A DNA stretch of 64,000 bases, taken from Mya arenaria (lineage: Eukaryota > Mollusca > Bivalvia > Myida > Myidae). This document shows, piece by piece, positions 12,400 to 25,229 of this stretch; position 1 is the first letter of the stretch, and every line of letters begins with the position of its first letter. The notes beneath the pieces are model-generated. The model ran no database searches. It worked only from the letters and a program-made list of their open reading frames with translations, and was not told the DNA's origin. The translations under genes and the position numbers were made by a program. Location of the stretch: NCBI RefSeq assembly GCF_026914265.1, contig NC_069131.1, positions 4,437,501-4,501,500 on the forward strand, given 5' to 3'.

Positions 12400-14190
12400 A
12401 ATTGCGTATACTTAAAGGCCCACTAACGTCTCTACAGTTTTTGAAACACGGCAAACTTTTAGTTGACCTTAGCACTTTACACCTATACCGACGGGGTTAT
12501 AATTCAGAATATAACATATATAAGGAAGTTTACCTTTCATTAAGTTCACATAAAAGTCGTGAGATCTACAAAAGATATATTTGTATTATTTAGAATATCG
12601 AGGAACTCCGGACTAGTAGTTTTGACATTGATTGTGGCTTGTGCGGTCACCTTTATGGGGCGTTATCTTAGCCAGGCTTGTCCGTATGGGTTTTTTTTTA
12701 TCGTGGTACAAATACTCTTTAAACAGAAACACACATGCCTGTCTTACCAACCTTATGCCAGATATCGTCTACTGTCGTGGTTTACGTTTTCTATATATAA
12801 ACGTTTATGACAAAGGAACAATGTCTTATTTATGCTGACTATACTCGACCTTTGTGAAAATCTATGACATTTCGCTTAGATTTGGAAGAATAGTTTATAT
12901 ATTATTATTCGTTTTCCTACTCTGAATTGACTGAATTGACCTGGCACACAAATATAATAGGAACGCATACACTATATAAAAAGGTCATTACAAAATATTT
13001 ACAAAATAAAAACACAGCTTTTGAATAAAAATATCGTTGCAACAGAAATCATGAGGAGATGCACTTGCAGTCAGGCGCGTAGCTGCCTATACGCGAGTAC
13101 GCGGCTGAATCCATATGATTCTGACAAAAAATAAAACAGTTCAGCCAAAGTTACAGAATCACTATGCTTACTTGACTACATGATGTAACAGACATAGAGA
13201 CATTGTCATTGAAAATGTTATTATACTGGTCAATGGCAAAAAGAACAGAAACTAAGATTTCTGTAAGACAATCTGAGTGTTATTCACATTATCGGACCTT
13301 ATTTTTTCCTATTTTAGAGAAAAAATCTGCCGAGAAAAGGGTTTATTTGTTGATTTATTATCCTAAACCTTTCCATTTTCCAGTATGCACCAGATTGCTC
13401 CATTGTTTTCAAAATTTGCATACACCCCCTCAGCACATTTATGAATCCCCATTAATAGAGGGCTTAAGCAAGGCCCCTGGCAGTCTGTGTTAACCCATTT
13501 GTTTAGACGACATACCATTCATTTTTAAAACGAAATTAAAAATACTCTACTTTCTTACTCATAGAAGTACAGGAGGACGAACAATGTCCTTGTTAAGTGC
13601 ACATCACAGAATATAAAACGTTGTCAATAAATGCTGAATTCACAGCCTTGAAGAGTTTAGTAGAACCGAAGAGGCAGACTATCTTGTGGTAGGGATAAAC
13701 CGGTTTCCGAGCTCTCATCTTCACTCTTCGAACATACGTCATTTATATTTTAATACAAGAACTATAATAAAATATACCTTTCCAAATTTCGCCAACACTT
13801 TAACACTAAAACATGTAGAGAAGGATGTTTGCTTAAAACGTTGTTCGGTGGTAAAAGAGTTTATCTCAAAAACCCAAAGAAAAATGAACAAGTTCTTAAA
13901 CTATTAAGTTTTTAGCCTTAATTCAATAATAATATATTTTGGTGGACACTCCTGTTTGCATAGTTTGTAACTGGATGCCCGTGGATGACCTTAGACGCTT
14001 ATCTGTGAGTTGAAAAGTGCGTAAAGTTGGTGATACATTCAAAGTAGGGCACATGTTGCAAAAAGTAGAACATGTTGCAGAACTACGGTTCAGTTCAAAA
14101 TCTTTATTTCAATAATAAGGTTGGCAATCCCATTCGTGTCGAAGATAATTTCAGTTCAAATGCAGTTTCTTCGTTAAGTTTTAACCTACC
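12400..14190. other. Intergenic region between divergent D1 and D2
   Basis: Unique AT-rich DNA. Short open frames at 12402-12838, 13203-13493 and 13686-13907 have no recognisable domain, signal peptide or splice context, so nothing is called here. Confidence 0.5.
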
Positions 14191-14194
14191 AATG

Positions 14195-14890
14195 TAGTCC
14201 CCCATGCAGTCCCTTCTTTAACAAACCAACGAGGTTCAACATCACTGCAAACCCTTCTTCAACATATCTGTATAGTTCACGGCCCATGCAGTTCCTACTC
14301 CAACCTACCCATAAAGGTCACCCCCATGCAGTCCCTACTCCAACCTACCCATAAAGGTCACCGCCCCCCCCCCCAATACCATCCCTACTTCAACCTACCC
14401 ATAAAGGTCACCCCCCATACAATCCCTACTCCAACCTACCCATAAAGGTCAAACCCCATGCAGTCACTACTCCAACCTACCCATAAAGGTCACCCCATGC
14501 AGTCCCTACTCCAACCTACCCATAAAGGTCACCCCCCATGCAGTCCCTACTCCAACCTACCCATAAAGATCACCCCCCATGCAGTCCCTACTCCAACCTA
14601 CCCATAAAGGTCACCCCCATGCAGTCCCTACTCCAACCTACCCATAAAGGTCAAACCCCTATGCAGTCTCTACTCCGACCTACCCATAAAGGTCACCCTC
14701 ATGCAGTCCCTACTCCAACCTACCCATAAAGGTCACCCCCCATGCAGTCCTTTCTCCAACCTACCCATAAAGGTCACCCCCACGCAGTCCCTACTCCAAC
14801 CTACCCATAAAGGTCAAACCCCCATGTAATCCCTACTCCAACCTACCCATAAAGGTCAAACCCCATGCAGTCCCTACTCCAACCTACATA
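14195..14890. repeat. About 40-bp C-rich tandem repeat, 15-18 units
   Basis: Units of gcagtccctactccaaccta + cccataaaggtcaccccccat, with length variation in the C run (38-41 bp). It lies about 400 bp upstream of D2. Confidence 0.9.
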
Positions 14891-15236
14891 CAGTCACTTC
14901 TTTAACCTTCTCATATACTTCTCGTACTCTGCAGCTCGCGTTAGCTATCTGTTTTGTACCCATTTTGCATCGTAGCGCATACAACGCCTAACACGCAACT
15001 GTAGCGCTTCGGAACCCCGTGCGTTTTTTTTTTGCTATCTGGTTACCATTCGTATACCCATAGACCTTACTGATTAAGTGGATATGTTGTGATCGTTACT
15101 GATTTATTGTCGGCAAAACCAAAAAATGTAGTTCTGATTGAAAGTCCATTGCCTGTACAAAGAGAAAGACAGCATACACATTTATTTGAACCACAACTGT
15201 TACTGGCGCTTTAAGAGGAGGGCCTAAAAACAGGGC

Positions 15237-15244
15237 TATTTAAG
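15237..15244 (+). promoter_or_regulatory. Possible TATA box of D2
   Basis: TATTTAAG lies about 50 bp before the D2 ATG, a fitting distance for a TATA element with a short 5' UTR. Confidence 0.45.
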
Positions 15245-15292
15245 GCTTATCAATGTTGGGGTCTCGTATTAGTTTACTGACATAACACCGCC

Positions 15293-16610
15293 ATGAAAGC
15301 CGTCTTTGTGTTCGCCTGCCTTATTGGTAAGCTATTTTTCGCGTCAAGAACTAACAAGAAATCGTCTATTGAACAACTTAGCTAGTTTGTTAAATTTAAA
15401 TTACACCGAAGTTTATTTAATTAAATATCTAGTTGTTGTTGCACAATGTGCATTCTTTAAAACGTTATCAGACGTATGGAACTTAGCAATATGGCGGCTA
15501 TATGGTTATTCAATTACTCGTCAATTAATCTTGTTTTGTCCCATACAATACCGAAAATCGGGAAAACGCACGAAAAATAGACACACTTTTTTGCAAATTA
15601 TCGGCTTTCGGGTAAACAAAGCTACACACTGATTTTTCGTTGTCTTTGTCTTTTCGATCCTGAAAGGACGAAATACGAAATGACATAACTCATCATTAAA
15701 CTCAGCCTGATTGGAATCCTATTATCAGATTTGCTACGACAAGCTTTAAACGTTTACCCATGTCAGCTGTCATTTAAACAGCTCTAAGCTGGTCGTATGA
15801 ATACTGAATATTTTCAGCCGCGGTGTACGGGGAGATCTGCACAACTACTGGCACTGCGGCTGACTGTTCCCTTACCACGTGTACCGGGGACGGCTGGGAC
15901 CTACATTGTGCTGACGGAAAGTGTGTTTGCACGCATGGAGGCACAGTTGGAGGTGAGTCATGAGAAAGTTTTATATATACACAATTCATGCAATCAATCG
16001 TCCATTGGTCATTGGTCATTGGTAGTAGTCATAATCATGATGATGCTAGCTTTTTTTAATATTTCATATTTCATTCTCTTTGACACGCTAGGACGGAGTT
16101 AGTTTAATGGTTATTTAAAAGCATATAGACTGGTAATTAAAGCAAGAACATATAGAAAAACTGTTTGTATTCTTTACTTGGCTGATTTATCTTGAGTTTG
16201 CGGTATATTAACATGTAGCAACGTGCGATGTACAAATTGGTGCCAAAATGAAATATTCTTGTTGCTTTAATACAGATTGCGCGACTAATGCTGATTGTCA
16301 TAATGCCCACATTGGTGGAATATCAATCAACTGCAACATTCATATCGGTAGGTATATAATAATTATATGAGCTGTATAATAGTGTGTATAATGTATTTTA
16401 CATGTATAACTGTTCTCTGAAATTTGTAAACACATTACGGTTTTCCTGGATGTCCTTGACGTTAATCGTTATATATTCCTTCTTATTTTTGAAGATACAG
16501 CAATGAAATTTGACGATTGCTCTCGATAAACATTCATGGCTTTACTTTCAGGCCCCATAAATCTGGTACCGGTTTGCCGTGGAGGCGAATGCCACTGTGG
16601 ACGCCAGTAG
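15293..16610 (+). CDS. D2: 99-aa secreted protein with two six-cysteine units
   Basis: Four exons, all joined in phase 1: 15293-15326, 15818-15952, 16276-16347 and 16552-16610 (TAG). Donors are GTAAGC, GTGAGT and GTAGGT; acceptors are TTTTCAG, ATACAG and TTTCAG. Coding length is exactly 300 nt. MKAVFVFACLIAAVYG is a signal peptide. The mature part has 12 Cys in two units: C-x8-C-x4-C-x8-C-x4-C-x-C (exon 2, ending CADGKCVC) and C-x5-C-x11-C-x12-C-x4-C-x-C (exons 3-4, ending CRGGECHC). The end motif C-x4-C-x-C, the phase-1 signal exon and W/HC-x-DGKC-x-C are shared with D1. It is a compact disulfide-rich secreted protein; an antimicrobial, signalling or matrix role is possible but not shown. 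No named family recognised. Confidence 0.8.
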
Positions 16611-16642
16611 CATCAATAATGCTATGTGTATAAGAGTCAAAT

Positions 16643-16648
16643 AATAAA
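16643..16648 (+). terminator. Polyadenylation signal of D2
   Basis: AATAAA, 33 bp after the stop codon. Confidence 0.75.
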
Positions 16649-16779
16649 TTCTTCGACAGATAGATTGTTGTTTTATTCCAAACCTATTGTGCTTTAACGT
16701 GAAACTTTTATTCAAAATCAATACATGCACATGTATAACAAACATAAATTTTGAGCTGTGTGAAGTTAGCTAAACATAC

Positions 16780-16892
16780 GACATTGGACATTGGACATTC
16801 AAAATCGAATGTTGTGCTGGCACGACATTGGACATTGGACATTCAAAATCGAATGTTGTGCTGGCACGACATTGGACATTGGACATTCAAAA
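16780..16892. repeat. 44-bp tandem repeat, about 2.5 units
   Basis: Unit acattggacattggacattc + aaaatcgaatgttgtgctggcacg, with an internal acattgg repeat. Confidence 0.85.
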
Positions 16893-16899
16893 TCAAAAC

Positions 16900-18470
16900 G
16901 GTTTGAAATCATCCGCTGGACACTCATTCATTCTCTGAGGTTACCTTATATCTGTTCACAAGATGGCATATTCCTTTTTAATATCAGTTTTTTTGATTGG
17001 TCACCAAAAGAATGCAAACCTTGTATAAGTTATTTTTCAAACAAAAGTCTTAGGTGATTATAAAAGTAATAAAATGTGAAATGAAAGAGCTAGTTAAAGC
17101 GTTATTGTTTCTGCGGATAATATTGAGCAATAAAAATATAACACCTTTACTGAACATACTCCGGCTCTCAACAGGGTGTCCACCTTTGATGGATTAAAAC
17201 TATCCATCCTAATTGAAATAAGACGTAAGCTGTATATCAACAATAAATGCAATCAACACAATTTATGAGTAAAAGAAAAAAAAACAACACACAATCGATT
17301 GCAAAATTGCGTCCCACCAAACAATAATTCATATTGAGGTTATACAATAACAGTTGTAAAGGATCATTATGAAGTGATATATCTACTGCCTTTATGTATA
17401 CAATGACTATAATTATGTTCAATTTATTGCTGCTAACATCTGCAACATTTCATAAATATCGCGCTCAATAATTGTTCAAATATAAAACAAACAGTTAAAT
17501 TCGTCAAAAGTACTGGTCCCGTATTATTCAGCTCATGGACGCGTGAACTGCTAAAATCTATCTTTAAAGGATCATTCGAAGTCTCTGTCTATCATGGGTC
17601 CAAAATTGATATTTGTTAACTAGACAACTAACCAGCACGACATATTTTTACCGATACTGATCGAGTTACAGCCTGGAAACGACTTACTATACTTACCTAT
17701 GTGATTATATACAACATTCCAAAATGATTAAACTCTAAATGCGACTTCATTGAACCTTAAGGAAGGGTCGTGGGTCTGCGGCCCGCGACACGTAGCCTTT
17801 TTGTACCGAACTCGTGTACCAATTTACTCTGTGCTTGACACAGACACGGGTACGGAAAACGGATGGCGCGAATTCCATACACAAACCTTAGGGGCACACC
17901 AATAGTTTTTAAATCATGGGGGGGGGGGGGGGGGGGTGGGGAATTAAAAAAGAAACAAGCGCCCGAAGTATCTTACTGGCACTAATAAGAACAAATAGTT
18001 GCCCATTTGTGGGGGGAATATATCTACATACTACTGTACAATGGGGAGAGGGATTTGTCAATAGGGCATAGTGTAATTTTGAGTCACGATATTATTGTTT
18101 TTGCCTCATGCATACTAAAACGTACGTCCAGATTTTGACGTTGTCATCATTAAGTTCCTGCAAGTTATGCAAATTATAGACGATCACTGAGATTTTGATT
18201 TTTGTTCAAAACTTTGACATTGTTCACAATCCTAGATGAAACTACATTCCCCGATTTATGTTTTAATTCTACATACATGTATCAAAAAGTTGTGGCTCCA
18301 ATGGTTGCTAGCCGCATGTTGTAAAATTAATACGCAAGCTGGCGTTGGATCTTTGTACTCAGTTAATTAGATATGCTTTGTTTGGTTTTAGAATAAAACA
18401 CTTTAAATTTGCTTTAGCCGCTACCTAGTACTAGTACCATCATCACCACAACAATTAAGTTACGTTACAT
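16900..18470. other. Intergenic; long poly-G tract near 17919-17941
   Basis: No gene recognised. Contains a run of over 20 G, interrupted once by a T at its end. This is a likely length-variable site or an assembly-difficult spot. Confidence 0.5.
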
Positions 18471-18805
18471 AGTAGCCATGACATACTCCGGGGAATAGCG
18501 GGGACTTGACTTTAGGTCCAGCCAAGCCCGGACAAAATTCCCGCCCTGCGGGGACGAACTGCTGGTAAAACCTCTGCCAAATGCCCCCGCACCCCAGGGA
18601 CTCTAGGTAAGGCCCATTCCCCGCTATAATTGGCGCGAAGACAAAACCACCGCATTCACCCGGCACTGCGGGGCCACCTGGAAGGTAAAAGCACGGCCCA
18701 TTTCCCCCGCTATCCCTGGTATACCCCCGGACCTGGTGGGAGGGGGGCGTGGTTACAATTGACTGGTGCATTACTTGGGAGTAAGGGTGCATCTTTAATG
18801 CGTTT
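18470..18805. repeat. GC-rich dispersed repeat fragment
   Basis: A sharp GC island in AT-rich DNA with internal near-repeats (attccccgctat, catttcccccgctat, accccgg). It ends in ttgggagtaagggtgcatct, which recurs with one mismatch at 28899. A Gly/Pro-rich open frame on the minus strand follows from base composition and is not called as a gene. Probably a non-autonomous element; class unknown. Confidence 0.5.
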
Positions 18806-19411
18806 TACTGATCCGTTTCACATTTGAATAAATTATATTTATTCTTTATTTTTTACCGTATATTGAAAAATATGTGGAGACGGCACAGATTTGTTTATCC
18901 ACAATTCTGAAATTCTCAACTGTTAAAGTTATTCTATTTTGAAGCTCCAACATAAATCTATCTTTTAATTTTTATCTTGTTTATTATTAACTAGCTTACA
19001 CCTAACATTAAATGTGTGCCTTTTAATAAGCTTATCAACATGTCGAACTACTAATTCACCAAATACCATAATATTTGATGTTGATTTCTTTAACATGCAT
19101 TATAAGTTTCAAATAATGAAGTTGAAATTTTACTACCGTACTATGATCCTCATATCCCAAACCTGAGAGCTATACAATAATATGTAGGGTTGACAATAGC
19201 ATCAAATAAATCAAGTTTTAGATCAATATCAAGAAAGATTTTAAAGAAATGAGTTGATAGCTTTCCGAGATTGGTCTCAGAATAGCTTTTTCGTTTTACT
19301 TAACTTGGCGTTGTAATTGAAACAGACACCAAGTAAAACGATTACAAAATTTTCCTTAAGATAATTTCTTTAATGCTTTTTAAAAAAATATGGAGTTCTA
19401 TCAGAAATATC

Positions 19412-20992
19412 TTCAATGTCAAAACTACTGACCCCTTCAATGTCAACATACAGTACTGACCTCTTCAATGTCAACGTCATGTCAACATGCACTACTGACC
19501 CTTCAATGTCAACGTTATGTCAACATACACTACTGACCTCTTCAATGTCATCGTCATGTCAACATGCACTACTGACCCTTCAATGTCAACGTCATGTCAA
19601 CATACACTACTGACCCTTCAATGTCAACGTCATGTCAACATACACTACTGACCTCTTCAATGTCAACGTCATGTCAACATACACTGCTGACCCTTCAATG
19701 TCAACGTCATGTCAACATACACTACTGACCCTTCAATGTCAACGTCATGTCAACATACACTACTGACCTCTTCAATGTCAACGTCATGTCAACATACACT
19801 ACTGACCCTTCAATGTCAACGTCATGTCAACATACACTACTGACCTCTTCAATGTCAACGTCATGTCAACATACACTGCTGACCCTTCAATGTCAACGTC
19901 ATGTCAACATACACTACTGACCCCTTCAATGTCAACGTCATGTCAACATACACTACTGACCCCTTCAATGTCAACGTCATGTCAACATACACTACTGACC
20001 CCTTCAATGTCAACGTCATGTCAACATACACTACTGACCCTTTCAATGTCAACGTTATGTCCACATACACTACTGACTTCTTCAATGTCAACGTCATGTC
20101 AACATACACTACTGACCTCTTCAATGTCAACGTCATGTCACATACATTTCTGACCCATTCAATGCCAACGTCATGTCAACAAACACTCCTGACCCCTTCA
20201 ATTTCAGCGTTATGTCAACATACACTGCTGACCCCTTCAATGTCAACGTCATGTGAACATACACTACTGACCCCTTCAATGTCAACGTCATGTCAACATG
20301 CACTACTGACCCCTTCAATGTAAACGTCATGTCAACATGTACTACTGACCCTTCAATGTGAACGTTACGTCAATATACACTGCTGACCCCTTCAACGTCA
20401 GCGTCATGTCAACATACACTGCTGACCCCTTCAATGCCAACGTCATGTCAACATTCACTACTGACCCTTCAATGTCAACGTTATGTGATTAAACACTACT
20501 GACCTCTTCAACGTCAACGTCATGTCAACATACACTGCTGACCCCTTCAATGCCAACGTCATGTCAACCTACACTATTGACCCCTTCAATGTCAACGTTA
20601 TGTCATTATACACTACTGACCTCTTCAACGTCAACGTCATGTGAACATACATTGCTGACACCTTCGATGCCAACGTCTTGTCAACATTCACTACTGACCC
20701 CTTCAACGTCAACGTCATGTCAACATACACTACTGACTTCCTCAATGTCAACGTCATGTCAACAAACAATACTGACCTCTTCAACGTCAACGTCATGTCA
20801 ACATACACTGCTGACCCTTCAATGTCAACGTCATGTCAACATACACTGCTGACCCATTCAATGTCAACGTCATGTCAACATACACTACTGACCTCTTCAA
20901 TGTCAACGTCATGTCAACGTCATGTCAAAATACACTACTGATTTCTTCAATGTCAACGTCATGTCAACATGCACTACTGACCCTTCAATGTC
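19412..20992. repeat. 39-bp minisatellite array, about 41 units (inverted copy of the 6519-8512 family)
   Basis: Units cttcaatgtcaacgtcatgt + caacatacactactgaccc (38-39 bp) are the reverse complement of the 39-bp unit at 6519-8512 (the tgacgttgacattgaagag variant only). The two arrays are separated by about 11 kb and could pair as a hairpin in DNA or in a long transcript. Open frames here are repeat-phase artefacts. Confidence 0.95.
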
Positions 20993-20999
20993 ATTAGTT

Positions 21000-22650
21000 A
21001 AATTACAACAGTAAATTTCAAATTAATATTTTCGTTGCAAACTTGACCATATCAACTTTAAGAACTATGTTTAAAATATATTGTATTTACTCCCCCTTGA
21101 TCAGATCTAAACACGTCACGTTTGAAACAGAAAATGTTGCAAAAATAATGATTTGATGTTTAAAAAGGTTTTGCATATTATGTTTATATAAAGATATATT
21201 TCGAAATGAACAACTTATCGTTTAGTAAAAAAAGATAATCCTTCATATCAAACGTTTTCATGAACTTTAAAGCTAAACGTTCGATGCCATTCGATAAATA
21301 AGATGCTATATCATCGATCAGATATCATTTTGACTGTTTGTCTCTGTAATACAAACTTCCCGGGAAATACATAGAACAATTAACTGATTGTCTTTACTTG
21401 GTTTACAAACACCCTGTCTTGCGAATCAGACTGGTCTCTGACAGCGACAGGATGACAGCTATGTCATCAGCTATAAATTTGCGTGAGGGACGTCCCACGG
21501 GTAGCGGCGTCTGAATCACTCTTTTCAAAAAAGGGTGTGTTTAGCAAATAAATTAAAATACTTAAAAAATGCTCATGCACTTAATACTTAACAATCATAT
21601 TTTGCAGAATTTGATGTTGTGCCCATGTTGTTTTGTGTAAGGTAATGTCAGAGTTTTCATATTCTTAGATTTACGGAAGCGCCGTATTGAAAACATGAAA
21701 ACCGTCGTCTGTAGCATTATGGGAACCTTGTCTTGTGGCAATATTTAAAATCCTAAATTAAATTAATTATATCTCGCTTCAAATGGCAACATAAACAAGT
21801 GTTCACACTGCATACAAGAAATAATGCTGCACTCTCATCAGAACTATTTAAAGAACGATTTGACTATTAACATAATCTGAATCACTGCGCGCATATCCAT
21901 GACAACCACGAATTATCACATATCTATACGCATTTATTTTCACTACGCACAAAAGGCTTCCAGCGAAAAAGTACATTTTTAATATATTTTGTTTAACTGA
22001 GGTGGGAGAAAAAGCATCTACCATGATAGCCGCTCGTGTGAGATAGGTTCATCTCAACCTTCGTGCAATGTGTTCTGCGGAAACTCGGTAAACCCCGTTT
22101 CCGCAAAATACTTCACGCTCGGGTTGGGACAGCTGGTGTACCAATTGTCATTATCGGTATTATTACTGCGATACGACGTCAACCCGTCGAATGCGCGGGA
22201 AACAAAACAGGTACTCGAAACCATTACAAAGTCCTGTCAAAGTGAAAGTGCACCTTCCCTTAATAAGTCATTAGCCTTATTTCTCGCAACTACTGGAACT
22301 ATATAAAAATACTTCAAATTTCGTCAATAAAATATCGCTGGCGCACGTCGTATATTGGCTAGGGTGAATTTGATAAGAACACAAATCAAATGTGCAAAGC
22401 TCTGTTAAACACAAACCTTAAAATAATCATCAGTGTTCATCAGAGTCAAAATGAATATTTTTTTTCTGAATTTGACAAGCATTGACCAGATATTGCTCCA
22501 CAATCACAATCATTGGAAGTAAAACACAAAGGTATTCTATCACGTTCGTATAAACGCATATTTCATGTCTGTTTGTACGCAGAAGTACGCAGAAGTATGA
22601 ACTTTTCGCATTGGCTGATGTGTTACATATTGTTTTCAAGCCCAAGATGT
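21000..22650. other. Intergenic, no gene recognised
   Basis: AT-rich. A frame at 22063-22306 looks more GC-balanced but has no domain I recognise and no signal or splice context. Confidence 0.4.
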
Positions 22651-22652
22651 AT

Positions 22653-22800
22653 CGGTTGTCCGCTTAGCGCAGTGGGTAGTGCACTCGCTCGCCGCCTAGG
22701 CGACACCCGTTCAATACCCGACCGGGCGCATATGATTTTAGTTTGTGGTAAAGAAGTCGGACACGTGTGTTTGCTCCGGGACCTCAAGTTTCCACCAATA
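22653..22800 (+). mobile_element. tRNA-derived SINE, copy 1
   Basis: A box in gcttagcgcagtgggtagtg and B box gttcaatacccg, followed by a body, gattttagtttgtggt...agtcgg...ctccggg..ctc.agtttcc, that matches the SINE at 27361. The tRNA-like head plus shared body identify a SINE rather than a tRNA gene. Confidence 0.75.
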
Positions 22801-22859
22801 TCGCCAATATGTAAGGGCATTTAAGAACCACATCCTATTAGCACGATAACAATAAGCAG

Positions 22860-23620
22860 AGAATGGTCGAAAAAGATTTAATTAGTCTTGAACTAAACGT
22901 TTATAACAGCCCAGAACATGATAAATGTAGGTTCTAGCCGAGAACATGACGAAGGTAGGTTCTAGCCGACAACACCCCCACTATTGCTCAAACTGCAATA
23001 TTCCAATGAAAACTAAATTAATGTTTGTTCAGTATGAAAACATAACAATTGTGTTTACCTTATACACTGCCCCGACAACTGAATTTATGGTTAATACAGC
23101 GGTGTGTTGTTCAAAACTGTTGTCATGACTAATACAGCCGTGTGTTACTATGGTAAATTCAGCAGTGCGATGCTTTGAGACTGTTGTTATAGCGAATACA
23201 ATCCTTTATAAAAATAATGAAGTAGTTATCTACTTTGAGTATGCGTAAGATTTAAAGGTAAGCAAACGAAACTATGTCAAAGGGCTTCCGCAGTACCAAA
23301 TGTCAAAATGTAAGAGGTTTCAATTTTTCGAGAATAATTATTTGCAAGGGTAAAAGGTTCATAATTTGCAAAATGTTTTGATGCGTTAAGGAAATGAGCA
23401 AAATTTACAAAGGAAAATTTTATCTTAGATGTGTTATGCTCCCATTTGCATTCCAACGGAAAAGAGTTTCGACTATATGAATATGTTTGTGTGCCAAAAT
23501 GTTCCAGAATAGGTATTCTTTAAAATAAAAGTTATCAACAAAAAGCTAAAAGATATTGTTGTTTCGATATAAGTCTGAAACATTTTGGCACTTTAAATCG
23601 TATTATGTAAATTTTGCAAA
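22860..23620. other. Intergenic, weak local duplications
   Basis: Two copies of 'gaacatga..aa.gtaggttctagccga' at about 22913-22975, and a threefold degenerate 'aatacagc.gtgtgtt' at 23093-23180. No gene seen. Confidence 0.5.
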
Positions 23621-23626
23621 TTTATT
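23621..23626 (-). terminator. Possible polyadenylation signal of CTL-C
   Basis: AATAAA on the minus strand, about 155 bp after the CTL-C stop codon. Confidence 0.5.
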
Positions 23627-25229
23627 TATAACACCTGCACATGTATGACACAATGTGTATGAATGCTTAGTAAGGATTGGACATAACAAATACGTAAAAT
23701 TTGTCTTTTTGATTCTTTTCAGTATTGGTTCTTCAGTATGGTAATTCTTTTAAACAATAGAAAATAAGAATACTACAAACTTACTCTATCTCACAACATG
23801 GCGGAAATTTCCCAAGACAAGAGGCGTCGGCCCAGGCGTAGTTCGTGGTAACGTAGAAGATAGAACAGTCCTCATTCTCCCCCTGAAACGAGTTTGGCTC
23901 CCCCGGGCTCCACCCCGTGTATGTGGGCTCCAACCCCGTGTCCCGCCATATCCAGCGCCCTTCCGATATTTCGTCTGTAAGTCCCATCCAAAATATTGTC
24001 GCTGAAATGATTAAAGAACAATATAAGCTACCACCACAAAGACCAGCAGATATATGTAAAGGTATCCGATGAATCCATAGATAGGTTACCAACTACTGCT
24101 GGAACTGGCACGTAATACCCATCGGATACTTCATTTTTACAAGTATAGAACGACATGTTCGATAGAAAGGGTTTCTTCTTTGCCTAAACTAGGACCCCAT
24201 TCACACTTCCAAAAAGGACACTATTTTCACAAACTTATTAACAAAACTAATATGTAAAATGGTACTTAAAGAGTAAACAGATGAGAATAACAACAATGGA
24301 TAAACTGAACTGTTTGGTTTGACATCCGTATGCTTTTTACTCTTTGAGTTCCTACAGCTAAATTGACGTAAAGTTATTGCATTTATGTTTATGGGGGTAA
24401 GCTGTCATTAATTGATATGATGTCCTACCGTTAAGTCTTGCCATGAACTGTTTCAGGAAGTCGTCTTCGGCTTTGCTTCCAACATTCACGAGGTGGCCAC
24501 CATGGTTTCTGCAATAATTCTGAAAGAAGGAAAGAGGTACGTCTGTAGACCGACCTGAAGACAACTGTGACGCAGCAGTGCGTCACGAGAGAGCCCTTCG
24601 TATCCCCAATGGATACAATTTTGTTGCCTCAACAAGTTTTTTTCATAACATATATGTTATGTGATATAAATTCTTTAACTACAATGCACTGTTAAAACCG
24701 AGTCAATTTCATGGAGGTGTTCGTCTTTACTTTTCTTGCTCTTAAGCTATTGGATAAACTATAATAATTTTAACTGGAAACGCTTCTGCAAAGGAGATCG
24801 TTGCTTAGGTAAACTAGGTTCTACAGTAATCCTCTGGAATAACGTTTTCGTCGCCCTCACAACTTGCACCAATTATTCATTAATTAAATCTGAAAAAAAA
24901 CGTCTAAAGCGGATGGTGCCACTCCTCCGTTTAGTCGAATTAGAGAAATAAATATACAAATATTTAGCAAGAGTTGTGGGACATGTTACACATATCCGTT
25001 AAGTCATTGTTAATAAAAGAACCAGACAACTCAAATAGCTCTAATGTCACGTGAATTATGACAAACGTCAAAGCTTTTGTAGGATTCTGTCGTGAACGAT
25101 GTCGTCAAAAACAGGCAAACAACAAATAATAATTTGTTTGTTACGATGAACCAGTTTGCGAATTGAATCCGTCACCAGCTTGGAGCGACTTGTATTTTGA
25201 CGTAAAATGCTAAATAAGTACTTAAGTTA

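Noticed and set aside
14538-14729. Open frame in the C-rich repeat
   Set aside because: Only translates tandem units.
18460-18827. Gly/Pro-rich 110-codon frame on the minus strand and its plus-strand partner
   Set aside because: Arises from a GC-rich dispersed repeat; no start, splice or domain support.
19416-20941. Repetitive open frames in the inverted 39-bp array
   Set aside because: Same artefact as above; no gene context.
22063-22306. Two overlapping short open frames with balanced composition
   Set aside because: No recognised domain, signal peptide or splice partners.
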